DNA from: Planctomycetota bacterium | GTDB taxonomy: Bacteria > Planctomycetota > UBA8742 > UBA2392 | Reading direction: 5' to 3' | Assembly (NCBI GenBank): GCA_015075515.1 | Contig: JABTUE010000002.1 | Location: 434,001 to 498,000, forward strand | Length of the DNA: 64,000 bases | Shown here: positions 35,213 to 44,415 of the stretch, one piece after another | How the letters are laid out: every line of letters starts with the position of its first letter | Numbering within the stretch: the first letter of the stretch is position 1 | Made by a program: the position numbers and the translations under genes | Notes under the pieces: generated by a model | The model's database searches: none | The model's input: the letters and a program-made list of their open reading frames with translations, nothing else | What the model was told of the DNA's origin: nothing

Positions 35213-35671
35213 ATGAAAGATCTTTCCGCCAAACCGCGCTTTGATGTACTGGCGGCACTGCTGAAGCTTGACGAAGACGCCCTGTCGGCAATCCGCCACA
35301 GCATCAACCCGCTGCTGCCCAACCTGAGCGACCTGGCGGCAATGTGGGACGAAACCCTGCGCAGCGAGCCCGCCCGCGCGGTATTCGGGCCCCTGACACC
35401 CCAGCAGCGCGAAGAACTGCAAAGCCGCCTGGCCAGCTTCGTGTTCCGCACCATTTCGTGCGTGTTTGACGACGACTACTGCGAACTGGCCGAGAGTTTC
35501 GCCCGCGACAGCAGCGTGCCGCCGCGACTGATTCCGGTAGCACTGGGTGTGGCCTGGGAATTTGTGGCGCGCAACCTGTCCGAAAAAATCGAAGACAGGC
35601 AGAAACTGGCCGATGCGCTGTGCGCCTGGTCGCGGCTGATTGCCGTGCTGCGCGAGTTCGCCCTGACCTGA
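35213..35671 (+). CDS. all-helical protein, possibly a heme-less protoglobin fold
   Basis: 152 residues, predicted all alpha. The opening FDVLAALLKLDEDALSAIRHSINPLLPNLSDLAAMWDETLRS resembles the first helices of protoglobin sensor domains, and AESFARDSSVPPRLIPVALGVAWEF resembles their F-G region, but the proximal His position holds Phe. So it is either a globin-like sensor that has lost heme or an unrelated helical protein. No output domain is attached. Single gene between a DoxX-like gene and convergent xdhC. Confidence 0.4.
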   Translation: MKDLSAKPRFDVLAALLKLDEDALSAIRHSINPLLPNLSDLAAMWDETLRSEPARAVFGPLTPQQREELQSRLASFVFRTISCVFDDDYCELAESFARDSSVPPRLIPVALGVAWEFVARNLSEKIEDRQKLADALCAWSRLIAVLREFALT

Positions 35672-35673
35672 GC

Positions 35674-36471
35674 CTACTTCCAGCCCTGGCTTTCCCGGCC
35701 AGGCAGGCCGGCCACCACATCGGCCAGAATCGCCACCGCAATTTCCGCCGGTGTCTGGGCCCCGATACCCAGGCCCACGGGACACTTCACGCGCTCCCAG
35801 GCCTGGGGGCTGACGCCGCGACCGTGGGCGATCTCGGTCATCTGCAGATATTTGGCCTTGCTGCCGATCGCGCCCAGGCTGACCGCAGGGCCAAGTCTGT
35901 TCAACGCCGCGATCAGCCCCTCAAGGTCAAATTCGGCGTCGTAGCCCAGGCCGATCACATGGCTGAAGGCCGGCAGTTCGGCGCGGGCCAGATACGGGCC
36001 GGGCCGCGAACAGACGACCTCCAGCGCGCCGGGAAAGTTTTCGGCGCGGGCGAACTCGGGCCGGTCGTCCACCACGGCATAGGGGTAATCCAGCAGCGCG
36101 CACAGTTGCGCCGCGGCGCGCGCGACGTGGCCGCCGCCAAGCAGCAGCAGACAGGGCCTGGGCATGAACACCTCGATGAAGACTTCGTTGGTTCCCCCGC
36201 ACAGCGACCGCACCAGATTGCCGGGTTTGCGCGAGAGCTCGTAGTGAACGGTGCGCGAGCAACCCTCGGCCAGGGCCTGGCGCGCCTGGGTGATCATCTG
36301 GCGCTCGGCGTCGCCCCCGCCGATGGTGCCCGCCGTGGCCCCGGGCGTCACCAGCATCAGAAAACCGGCCTTGCCCGGCGAGGATCCCTTGACCCTGACC
36401 AGATGCACCAGCGCAAACGGCAGGTTGCGCCGGGCCAGATCGGCCGCCATTTGCAGAACACCGGGCAGCAT
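35674..36471 (-). CDS. XdhC/CoxI-family protein
   Basis: 265 residues. The XdhC N-terminal domain (LVRVKGSSPGKAGFLMLV...GTIGGGDAERQMI) is followed by a Rossmann domain (CLLLLGGGHVARAAAQLCALLDY) and the late motif IGSKAKY with GLGIGAQTPAEIAVAILADVV. XdhC proteins bind and insert sulfurated molybdenum cofactor into xanthine dehydrogenase-type enzymes. No molybdo-hydroxylase is in the window. Confidence 0.85.
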   Translation of the reverse strand: MLPGVLQMAADLARRNLPFALVHLVRVKGSSPGKAGFLMLVTPGATAGTIGGGDAERQMITQARQALAEGCSRTVHYELSRKPGNLVRSLCGGTNEVFIEVFMPRPCLLLLGGGHVARAAAQLCALLDYPYAVVDDRPEFARAENFPGALEVVCSRPGPYLARAELPAFSHVIGLGYDAEFDLEGLIAALNRLGPAVSLGAIGSKAKYLQMTEIAHGRGVSPQAWERVKCPVGLGIGAQTPAEIAVAILADVVAGLPGRESQGWK

Positions 36472-36520
36472 GGCGCCATCTTGATAGGCCCGGGCGCGGG
36501 GTCAATGGCCGCGCGCCCGG

Positions 36521-39500
36521 TCATTTTTTCTTGAGTTGCTCCAGCAGCGTGCGCACGGTGAGTTCGGTCTGGCGGTCAATGCCGCGGTCAAGGTCGGCAA
36601 TGTGGTTGTCCACAAAGATGTCGGGGCGGCGACCGTTCTGTTCAAGGTTTTCGCCGTCCAGGGCAAAGGCGCCGGTGCCGGGCAGGCGCAGGCTGCTGCC
36701 GTCAACCAGCGTGTAGCCGCCGGTGCCGATCACGCCGCCGGCGGTGTCAACACCGACAATCGTGCCGATCTTGAGGCGGCGGAAACCTTCGGCCAGGATT
36801 TCGGCATTGCTGAAGCTGTCCTGGTTGATCATCAGTATGCTGGGCTTTTCCAGCGTGATGCTGCGGTAGGCGTTTTCGCTGACCGGCGGCAGACCGCGGT
36901 TCTGGCGGATCAGCCAGGGCCGCTTGACCAGAATTTCAAGCACATCCACAGCGGTGTGGCCGCCGCCGTTGAAGCGCACATCAATCACCACGCCTTCCTT
37001 GCCCAGCAGGTCGTCGCCAATCTGGTGAATGAACTGCTGCAGCGACGGCACGTCCATGCCGCGGATATGCACATAGCCCAGACGCCCGCCCGAAAGCTCG
37101 CGCACCAGGCCGCGCTGCCAGTCCACCCAGCGTTCATAGAACAGGCGCGACTCCTGGCCGCGGCTGACCGGCTTGACGGCGAATTCGCGCGCGCCCTCGA
37201 ACAGAAACTTGTCGTTCAGGTGCAGAATCGTCTTGCGGCCGATCGTGCCGGCCAGCGCCTGGGCCAGTGTGGTGCCGGCCAGCGGCCGGCCGTTGATGCC
37301 CACCAGCTTGATGCCAGCGGCCGGGCCCTCGGGCACATCCAGCGGCCCGCCCTTGAGAATATCCGTGATCAGGTACTCGCCACGCGCCAGATGCGCCGGG
37401 TCAAACCGCACGCCCAGACAGCCGGTGGTTTCCGTCAGGCCGTCACTGCGATCGTCCTGCGGCCCGAAACCCTGGTGGCTGCTGCTGAGTTCACCCAGCA
37501 ATTCGTTGACCACGGTGCCGAACTCATCGCCGGTGCTGGTGGCATTCAGCGCGCTGCGGTACCGCCCGGCGGTGCGCTGCCAGTCAATGCCGTGGTGGGC
37601 CGAATCATAGAAGTAGCCGCCCATCACCCACACGGCTTCGTCAAAGGCCGCATCGCGCAGGGCCTTGCGGTCGCGGCGCTGCTCGATGCTGAAGGAATAG
37701 CTGACAACACGCGAGGTGGCGATGTTCATGCAGGTGATGACGCCGGCGTCGAGGTACCACAGCGATTTTTCGTCGGGGCTCAGGCGCAGGTCGCTTTTGC
37801 GCGAACGGCTCTGGGTCACCTGTTTCAGGTCCGGGCCGCGGTCGGGGTCCAGCGTCAGTTTCCACAGGTTGCTCTGGCCCTGCACGCTGGCAATAAAGAA
37901 GTACGTGCGGCCGTCATCCAGGCACACCGGTGAAGTCTCGCTGCCTTCCAGCGTCGTGATGCGGCGGGTGCGGCGGCCGATGTCCTCAAAGTCAATCCGC
38001 GTCTGCGGGGGCTTGCGCGGCGCGGCGGTTCTGGGCTGGGCGGGTTTGGGTGTTTCGCCCTCGCCGGTCTCGGGCGTTTCTTTGGGTTCGGCGGGCTTGT
38101 CGCCGTCTTTCTTGAACAGCTTGTCCAGCTTGTCTTCCCTGAACTCGACCGGGGGTTTCTGCAGGTCAATCACCCACACATCCTGGTTCTTTTCGATTTC
38201 GTTGTTGGTAAACACCACGCGCTTGCCGTCGCGGGTAAAGCTGAAACCGCCACAGGAGCCGAATTGCCGCGTCAATTGGCGGGTCTGGCCGGTCTCCAGT
38301 TCGGCCACCCATAACTGCCAGTCGTACAGTTCGTTCGGCTGGCTGTAGAGAATCCACTTGCCGTCCGGCGAGACCTCAAAGGCCTTGCCTGAACCCAAGT
38401 GCGCGCCGTGAAAGTAGCCCGACACCTGCCGCTCGCGCGGGGCCTGAAACGGCATGAGCGCTTTTTCGTCGGCCACGCACCACAACTGGTCGCCGACCAT
38501 GCGCGCGCGCGAAGCGGTGGTGAACGGAAATGATCCGTCAAAGCGCAGCGGCTGGTTGTCGGTCGCGCGCACGGCCCCAAGCCACGGGCGGTTTTGTTCG
38601 AAGTGCGTGAAATACACCGTGGTGGAATCAGGCGACCAGGTCACATCCTTTTCGCGCCAGGGTGTATCAGTCAACTGGCGCGGCACGCCGCCTTCTTCGG
38701 TGGGCATGATGAACACGTCGCCGCCGGAAACAAAAGCCAGCTTCTTGCCGTCGGGGCTGACCTCGTATTCGCTGGCCGCGCTCAGGCGCGTGGCGCGGAC
38801 TTCGGCGGTACGCACGTCACTGTTGATGCGTATTTCGGGCATGCTCACGCGCGCCGGCGGGCGCTTGCCCAGTTCGCCGACATGCAGGCGCCAGCCGCCG
38901 TAGTTGCCCGTGGCAAAGGCCAGCTTGCCGCCACCCACGGCAATTTCGCGCGGGTCCAGCATGGCCTCGCCGCCCCAGCCTCTGACCTCTTCGCCGCGGG
39001 TGTTGATGGCGGCAAGGCGCGCCACGCGGCTGGTTGTTTTCGGCCCGGCAGCGCAACTGGAATACAGGATCGTGTCGTTGTCGGCAAACACCGGCCACGA
39101 ATCGTGACTGCGGTTGGATGTCAGCGCGCGGTGGTTGGATGTGGTCACGCCGTCAAAGTCGCACAGCCACAGGTCGCCGTTGGCGCTGCCGTTGTAGCCG
39201 CGGGTGCGCATGGGGTCGCCGGCACGGTTCACGTACACAATCTGGCGGCCGTTGGGGCTGATGCTTGCCCAGGCTTCGTGCGAGCCGTAGCCGCCGCCGG
39301 TGATCGGCCAGGGTTCGGACGCGTCCGTGCGCACGACCCACAGGTCGCGCGCGCCGTCGCGCAGCACGGCCATGAAGATCACGCCGCTGGAGTCAGGCAG
39401 CCAGCAGCACGGAATTTCAGCCGCGTCACTGAAGGTCAACCGCGTGGCCGGGCCGCCGGCGGCTGGCATGATGAACACATCATCACTGCCGTGACGCCGC

Positions 39501-39793
39501 GACCGGAACGCCAGGTGCCTGCCATCGGGAGAAAACATCGGGTCGCCGTCGTTGTCCACGGTGATGGTCAGCCGTCTGGCCTCGCCGCCGGCGGCAGGCA
39601 CGGACCAGATGTCACCATCGTGGACAAAAGCCAGAGTTTTTCCGTCGGGGCTGAGGGCCGGCTGGCGCAGGATGCGTTCCGCCACCGGCGGCAGTTCGGG
39701 CTCGGTGCGGGGTGCCGGCTGGGCCGAGGGCACAACGGGCTGGTAGGCGGCAAGGGCCAGCAGGGCCGCAACCGCGGCAAGGGTTCGGTTCAT
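36521..39793 (-). CDS. tricorn-like secreted protease (WD40-like propeller, PDZ, S41 peptidase)
   Basis: 1090 residues from ATG 39793, whose first 25 residues form a signal peptide. Residues about 30-590 are PD40/TolB-type propeller blades (PALSPDGKTLAFVHDGDIW, MFSPDGRHLAFRSRR, EVSPDGKKLAFVSGGDVF and others). A Pro/Glu-rich linker follows, then a C1-type helical domain, a PDZ domain (GIKLVGINGRPLAG) and the S41 peptidase: VVIDVRFNGGGHTAVDVLEIL, the Ser region INQDSFSNAEILAEGF and VVGVDTAGG-like VGVDTAGGVIGTGGY. It probably degrades peptides outside the cytoplasm. Confidence 0.88.
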   Translation of the reverse strand: MNRTLAAVAALLALAAYQPVVPSAQPAPRTEPELPPVAERILRQPALSPDGKTLAFVHDGDIWSVPAAGGEARRLTITVDNDGDPMFSPDGRHLAFRSRRHGSDDVFIMPAAGGPATRLTFSDAAEIPCCWLPDSSGVIFMAVLRDGARDLWVVRTDASEPWPITGGGYGSHEAWASISPNGRQIVYVNRAGDPMRTRGYNGSANGDLWLCDFDGVTTSNHRALTSNRSHDSWPVFADNDTILYSSCAAGPKTTSRVARLAAINTRGEEVRGWGGEAMLDPREIAVGGGKLAFATGNYGGWRLHVGELGKRPPARVSMPEIRINSDVRTAEVRATRLSAASEYEVSPDGKKLAFVSGGDVFIMPTEEGGVPRQLTDTPWREKDVTWSPDSTTVYFTHFEQNRPWLGAVRATDNQPLRFDGSFPFTTASRARMVGDQLWCVADEKALMPFQAPRERQVSGYFHGAHLGSGKAFEVSPDGKWILYSQPNELYDWQLWVAELETGQTRQLTRQFGSCGGFSFTRDGKRVVFTNNEIEKNQDVWVIDLQKPPVEFREDKLDKLFKKDGDKPAEPKETPETGEGETPKPAQPRTAAPRKPPQTRIDFEDIGRRTRRITTLEGSETSPVCLDDGRTYFFIASVQGQSNLWKLTLDPDRGPDLKQVTQSRSRKSDLRLSPDEKSLWYLDAGVITCMNIATSRVVSYSFSIEQRRDRKALRDAAFDEAVWVMGGYFYDSAHHGIDWQRTAGRYRSALNATSTGDEFGTVVNELLGELSSSHQGFGPQDDRSDGLTETTGCLGVRFDPAHLARGEYLITDILKGGPLDVPEGPAAGIKLVGINGRPLAGTTLAQALAGTIGRKTILHLNDKFLFEGAREFAVKPVSRGQESRLFYERWVDWQRGLVRELSGGRLGYVHIRGMDVPSLQQFIHQIGDDLLGKEGVVIDVRFNGGGHTAVDVLEILVKRPWLIRQNRGLPPVSENAYRSITLEKPSILMINQDSFSNAEILAEGFRRLKIGTIVGVDTAGGVIGTGGYTLVDGSSLRLPGTGAFALDGENLEQNGRRPDIFVDNHIADLDRGIDRQTELTVRTLLEQLKKK

Positions 39794-39864
39794 GGCGGTC
39801 TCCGATCCACGTTCTACGTTGATCGAAGGGCGCAGGCGAACCAAGACCGGCAAGTGGCTGGCGG

Positions 39865-40224
39865 CTATTTGCCGACGCGGCCCTGACGTGTCGGCGTCTG
39901 GGGCGTGTTGGCCGGCGGCCCCTTGGCGGGCTGCTCGGGCTGGGGTGCTTTCTGCGGCGCGGGCTCGGGCGCAGACTGAGCCTGATCGGGCCCGTCCCAG
40001 GCGCGTTTCAGGCGGCGGCCGCGGTCAATGGCCTCTTCTACTTCCTGGCGCACGCGGGGAAGGTCATTTTCGGGTTGATGCTCCGGGTGCAGTCGGTAAA
40101 AGTAAGCCCCGGCGCAAAGGACACCCGCGCTGAAAAACACGATCCAACTGATGATTCCGCGCACAAGGGCTCCAAAGCCGCGCCACAGGCCGGCCTGAAG
40201 GCGGGAATCGGCAGAAGGCAGCAA
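39865..40224 (-). CDS. small single-span membrane protein with Pro/Gln-rich tail
   Basis: 119 residues if the TTG at 40224 is used; no better start codon is present and no clear ribosome site is seen. One helix (GIISWIVFFSAGVLCAGAYF), a charged segment with PRVRQEVEEAIDRGRRLKRAW and a tail rich in Pro, Gln and Ala. No family recognised. Real coding is likely but not certain. Confidence 0.45.
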   Translation of the reverse strand: MLPSADSRLQAGLWRGFGALVRGIISWIVFFSAGVLCAGAYFYRLHPEHQPENDLPRVRQEVEEAIDRGRRLKRAWDGPDQAQSAPEPAPQKAPQPEQPAKGPPANTPQTPTRQGRVGK

Positions 40225-40599
40225 CGGGCTGAAGAGAAAGCGGGGACAAGGTCACGCCAGCGTCAGAAACTTCATGTTGAAAAACTACTGGCCCGTGAAA
40301 TTTCCGTGATGTTCATGGGCTACTCTTTGCAGCACAGCAACACGAGAACTTTAGAGGCAAGGCTATTGTGGGGGATGTCGCTGAATAAGGGGGGGCGGCT
40401 TCTCTATCAGCCTTGACTCTCAGGACGGCGACCGGGTGACCGGTCGCCGTCTTGCTTTGTCCGCCGGCTTCCCCGGCGTCCCACCCGGATGTTGGGTCAC
40501 GCCTGTTGCAGCACACCACACCTTGGGTCACGGGGGCACTTCGCTATCCCCCGGCCGTTGCTACAATCCGCCGCCATTGCGGGACTTACAGCGGCGCAC
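40225..40599. other. 375-bp divergent intergenic region with a strong hairpin
   Basis: AT-richer than its surroundings between about 40260 and 40420. No ORF with a start signal is visible. It ends in a 12-bp perfect hairpin, GACGGCGACCGG (40424-40435), loop GTGA, CCGGTCGCCGTC (40440-40451), followed by TTGCTTTGT. As no plus-strand gene ends here, this could be the 3' end of a small RNA. Confidence 0.4.
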
Positions 40600-41004
40600 A
40601 TGGCCTACGTCAGCAGCTATCAGATCGAGGTGCGCAGCTACGAACTGGACGTCTACGACCACGTCAATAACGCGGTCTATATCAACTGGCTGGAGCACGG
40701 CCGGTCCCGCCTGCTTCAGGACAAGGGCTTCAACTACACGAACATTGCGTCAGTCTGGGGCGTCCGGTTCATGACCGTGCGCACGGAAATTGACTACAAG
40801 CTGGCGCTGAAACTGGGCGACCGCGCCGAGATCACAACCCAGGTTGAAAAGGTCGGCACCACCAGCGTCACGATCGGGCACCGCATCGCGCGCCTGCCTG
40901 GCGGTGAAACCGCCGCGCAGGCCAAAGTCGTGATCGTCTACGTTGACGCCGGTACCGGCCGTCCGGTGCCCGTGCCCGCCGAGTTCGTGAGGTTGTACGC
41001 TTGA
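40600..41004 (+). CDS. acyl-CoA thioesterase, hotdog fold (4HBT/YbgC type)
   Basis: 134 residues from ATG 40600. Hotdog features: YELDVYDHVNNAVYINWLEHGRSRLL with the catalytic Asp-x-x-x-HVNN motif, then VRTEIDYKLALKLGDRAEI and a closing AKVVIVYVDAGTGRPVPVPAEF. It would hydrolyse acyl-CoA esters. It overlaps the acyl-CoA synthetase gene (TTGA), so thioesterase and ligase are made together. Confidence 0.87.
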   Translation: MAYVSSYQIEVRSYELDVYDHVNNAVYINWLEHGRSRLLQDKGFNYTNIASVWGVRFMTVRTEIDYKLALKLGDRAEITTQVEKVGTTSVTIGHRIARLPGGETAAQAKVVIVYVDAGTGRPVPVPAEFVRLYA

Positions 41005-42635
41005 GCGACCGCTTTGACTGGCAACTGTACTACCCGCCCGGCCTGCGCCGGCAGTGGCAGCCGCCGGCAAAGTTCCTGTGGCAATACCTCGAGGAAAACG
41101 CGGCCCGCCGCCCCGATCGCCCCGCCATTTATTTTGAAGACGTGCGCGTTACCTGGGGCGAGCTGTGGCAACGTGTACGGGTGGCGGCCGCCACGTTGCG
41201 CACACGCGGCTTTGCACGCGGCAAACGCGGCGACCGCGTGCTGCTGCTGTTGCCCAACTGCCCCGAATTCGTTGTGCAGTACTACGCCGCGCTGCGCGCC
41301 GACATGATCGTGGTGGCCCAGAACCCCGGCCTGACACACGAAGAACTGGCGCCGGTACTGGCGTCTGTGGAGCCGCGCGCGGCGTTTGTGGCGCCCGAAG
41401 CAGCCCTGAGCTTTGAGCGCGCCCGCCAGGCTGCCAACGTGCGCGACCCCAAGACGTTCTATGTCTCGCCGGGCCAGGATTTTCGCACCCGACCCCAGGA
41501 TCCGGACATTCTGCCCGCGATTCTGGGCGACGCGCCGCCCGTGGCCGCGCGCCACGCCGTGGACATCGCCGTATTGCAGTTCACCAGCGGCACCACCGGC
41601 GGGCTGAAAGCCGCCATGATGTCGCACCGCAACCTGGCGGCCAACGCCGAACAGAACAACCGCTGGTTCGAGTGGACACCCGACGATGTGATCCTGGGCG
41701 CCCTGCCGCTGTACCACACCTGGGGCATGTGCTGCGTGATGAACGCCGCCGTCGTGGCCGGCGCGGCCGTGGCGCTTCTGCCCCAGTTCAACGCCGTCAA
41801 GTGCATCGAACTGATCCGCCGCCATCGCGTCAGCGTTGCCTACGGCAGCGGCACCATGTTCGCCCGCCTGCTTGAATCCGCCGGCACCCAGGCCGCGGGC
41901 GCCTTTTCCAGCCTGCGCTACGTCAAGGCCGGCGCGATGCTGATTGACCATTCACTGAACCAGCGCTGGGCCGCGGCCGTGCCCAACGTGCCCATGGTCA
42001 ACGGCTACGGTTTGACGGAGGCCTCGCCGGAACTGACCAACAACCCGCCCCAGCGCGTACGCACAGGCACGGTAGGTGTGCCCCTGCCGGGCACGGAACT
42101 GCGCGTCTGCGACCCGTTGCGTCCCGAGCGCGAACTGGAGCCCGGCCAGGAAGGCGAAGTCCAGGCCCGCGGGCCGCAGGTGATGCTGGGGTACTGGAGC
42201 GAACCCGAGGCCACGCGCGCGGCGATTCTGCCCGGCGGCTGGCTGCGCACGGGCGACCTGGGCATGTTCGACGCCGAAGGCTACCTGCGGATCGTGGACC
42301 GGCTGAAGGACCTGATCAAGTTCCGCGGCTACAGCGTCGCGCCCAGCGAGGTTGAGCGCGTGCTGGCCACCCACCCCAGCGTACAGGAATCCTGCGTGGT
42401 GGGCCGGCCCGACCCCACCGAGGGCGAAGTGCCCGTGGCCTATGTGGTGCTCAAACCCGGCGCGCCGCTGGACGTGACGGAACTGCCGGGGTTTGTCGAG
42501 CCGCATCTGGCCAGTTTCAAGCGGCCGCGGCGCTATCACATCGTGCACGAGATTCCGCGCAACCACGTGGGCAAGCCGTTGCGGCGCGTGCTGCGCGAAC
42601 TGCCCGAGCCGGGCACGGGACTGGCGCGAAGCTGA
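41001..42635 (+). CDS. AMP-forming acyl-CoA synthetase
   Basis: 544 residues from a TTG that overlaps the thioesterase stop. ANL-superfamily motifs: P-loop LQFTSGTTGGLKAAMMSH, GYGLTEASPEL (A5), WLRTGDLGMFDAEGYLRIVDRLKDLIKFRG in pieces (A7-A8, hinge) and catalytic Lys in NHVGKPLRR (A10). It activates a carboxylic acid, probably a medium or long fatty acid, to its CoA ester. Confidence 0.9.
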   Translation: MSDRFDWQLYYPPGLRRQWQPPAKFLWQYLEENAARRPDRPAIYFEDVRVTWGELWQRVRVAAATLRTRGFARGKRGDRVLLLLPNCPEFVVQYYAALRADMIVVAQNPGLTHEELAPVLASVEPRAAFVAPEAALSFERARQAANVRDPKTFYVSPGQDFRTRPQDPDILPAILGDAPPVAARHAVDIAVLQFTSGTTGGLKAAMMSHRNLAANAEQNNRWFEWTPDDVILGALPLYHTWGMCCVMNAAVVAGAAVALLPQFNAVKCIELIRRHRVSVAYGSGTMFARLLESAGTQAAGAFSSLRYVKAGAMLIDHSLNQRWAAAVPNVPMVNGYGLTEASPELTNNPPQRVRTGTVGVPLPGTELRVCDPLRPERELEPGQEGEVQARGPQVMLGYWSEPEATRAAILPGGWLRTGDLGMFDAEGYLRIVDRLKDLIKFRGYSVAPSEVERVLATHPSVQESCVVGRPDPTEGEVPVAYVVLKPGAPLDVTELPGFVEPHLASFKRPRRYHIVHEIPRNHVGKPLRRVLRELPEPGTGLARS

Positions 42636-43610
42636 TCAGTCCCCGGCCATGGCCCGCGCCACCAACTGGTAGCGTTCGACCTCGCCCACGCGCAACGTGG
42701 TTGTCAGCACCTGAAAGCCCGATTCGCCGCCGGGTGCAAGCTCGCTTTCCGTGGCAAAGGTGTACGAGTCGCACACCGGCAGGCCCTCTTTGTCCAGACC
42801 ATAGGCCATGATCTTCACAAAACGTGCTTTCTTGCCGGTGTCGTTGCGCACCGTGCCGGTGATGCGATCTGTGTCGCCCTGGCGCGTCACGCCCCATTCG
42901 ACCAGCGTGATCTTCAGGGGCTCGGCCTCGTAGCTGGGCGCCTGGGGCCTGACCAGTTTCAGTTCGGCACGGGCGTGCTCGGGCACGTTGAGCACCGAAA
43001 CCGTGACCGGGCACCACTGGCCGGGCTCCAGCCATTCCATCGAGGCATAGCCGGCCTGTTCCAGCACGCGCTTGCCGCTGGCGTCAAACAGGCTGAGCAC
43101 CACCGAGGGCCGCACAATCACGGTTTCGCCGGTGTTGACGTAGCGGCACACGTGCACCATCACCGAGTGTCGCATGCCGCTGCGCATATCACGCAGCTCG
43201 GCCGCGACGCGCGGAGGCGTGACTTCGATGACTGTCTTGCTGTCAGGCCCGGCGTTTGCGGCAGCCTTGTCCGTGGACGTGAACGAAGGGGCCGACGTGG
43301 GCTTGGCCCCGTCAGGTTGATTGCGGGATTCCGGCGGCGACGCGCGCCAGAAAAAGAACCAACCAACGGCGCCTGCTATCAGGACCAGTACCAGCAGCCA
43401 TGCGACTTTCGAGCCCACCTGACCGGCGGACGCCACCGTCTGCGGCGGCTGCGGAAACGGCGGCGGCACGTTAACCGGCACTGACGGCATTGGCGCCGGG
43501 TGCGCGCCCTGGGGCGCATAGGCGGTCTTGCAATTGCGGCAGCGCCCGAACCCGCCGGGCAGGAACTCAATGTCCGGTGAACCGCATTGGCCGCACTTCA
43601 GCGATTGCAT
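42636..43610 (-). CDS. zinc-ribbon membrane protein of unknown function
   Basis: 324 residues. An N-terminal zinc ribbon (CGQCGSPDIEFLPGGFGRCRNC: two CxxC pairs) is followed by a Pro-rich linker, one membrane helix (VAWLLVLVLIAGAVGWFFFW) and two similar beta-sandwich-like segments outside, of the FxLYD kind (YVNTGETVIVRPSVVLSLFD; TVRNDTGKKARFVKIMAYGL). Ends the minus-strand row that starts with the rhomboid-like gene. Confidence 0.65.
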   Translation of the reverse strand: MQSLKCGQCGSPDIEFLPGGFGRCRNCKTAYAPQGAHPAPMPSVPVNVPPPFPQPPQTVASAGQVGSKVAWLLVLVLIAGAVGWFFFWRASPPESRNQPDGAKPTSAPSFTSTDKAAANAGPDSKTVIEVTPPRVAAELRDMRSGMRHSVMVHVCRYVNTGETVIVRPSVVLSLFDASGKRVLEQAGYASMEWLEPGQWCPVTVSVLNVPEHARAELKLVRPQAPSYEAEPLKITLVEWGVTRQGDTDRITGTVRNDTGKKARFVKIMAYGLDKEGLPVCDSYTFATESELAPGGESGFQVLTTTLRVGEVERYQLVARAMAGD

Positions 43611-43612
43611 GG

Positions 43613-44413
43613 TCAGGCCTTGGTTTCACCGCCGGGCCAGAACTCGCGCAGCTTTTCATAGCTGGGCGGGAAGGTGCCAGTGTAACGCAGATAGCTGGGT
43701 ATCGGGTAGCGCACGCCGCCCTTGTGGGTGCCTTCGAGCCCGCGCACCAACGAGTCGCGCATGGCCCACGGAAACGAAAACGCCATCTCGTGGTCCTGGG
43801 TCTGGCCGAAAATGCGGTCGCCATAACAGGGCAGAATCACCTGCGGCTTGCCGGTCTGCATCGTTTCAATCACTTCGTCGGCGCAATCCGTGCGGCCCGA
43901 AAACCGCGAGTGCACATAACCGCCGCTTTCCCACAAGGCCCCCGTCACCAGCCGCATCACCTGGGCCGGGTTGCCAAAGGCCAGCACGACATCGGGCTCA
44001 AAGTCAATGCGGCTCAGGGGGCCGCTGACCATGGCGAAATACTTGCCGAAGTTGAAGCACGGCGCCGCGGCCTCTGTCTTTGCGCCCGCCGCGGCGTCTT
44101 TGGTGTACATGCCCGCGCAGCAGTGACCGCCGTCGAAGTGATCCACACGCGGCTGAAAGCCGAACAGCGTCGCGCCAATCGGACACGAAATGTCTTCGCG
44201 GCTGACGGCAATCACCCAGCCATAGTGCCGCGCGAAGCTCAGGCCCTGGCACAGGGCGCTGTCAATCTTGAGGTCGCGGCCCGGTCGCTTGGCCTTTTCC
44301 GGAATCTCGGCCGCGCTGGCTACCATTTTGATGCCGACGGGAAACGTGTTGGGCCGGATGTGTTCTTCAATCGCCTTGGCCAAGGCAGCCGGGGACAGCA
44401 TGGTGGCGGTCAT
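43613..44413 (-). CDS. DUF169-family protein
   Basis: 266 residues from ATG 44413. DUF169 features: PVGIKMV at the N-terminus, SALCQGLSFARHYG, DISCPIGATLFGF, the Cys-rich GGHCCAGMYTKDAA and VVLAFGNPAQVMRLV, and late CADEVIETMQTGKPQVILPCYGDR. Conserved cysteines suggest metal or cluster binding, but the function is unknown. Two nt after the lgt stop. Confidence 0.85.
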   Translation of the reverse strand: MTATMLSPAALAKAIEEHIRPNTFPVGIKMVASAAEIPEKAKRPGRDLKIDSALCQGLSFARHYGWVIAVSREDISCPIGATLFGFQPRVDHFDGGHCCAGMYTKDAAAGAKTEAAAPCFNFGKYFAMVSGPLSRIDFEPDVVLAFGNPAQVMRLVTGALWESGGYVHSRFSGRTDCADEVIETMQTGKPQVILPCYGDRIFGQTQDHEMAFSFPWAMRDSLVRGLEGTHKGGVRYPIPSYLRYTGTFPPSYEKLREFWPGGETKA

Positions 44414-44415
44414 GG

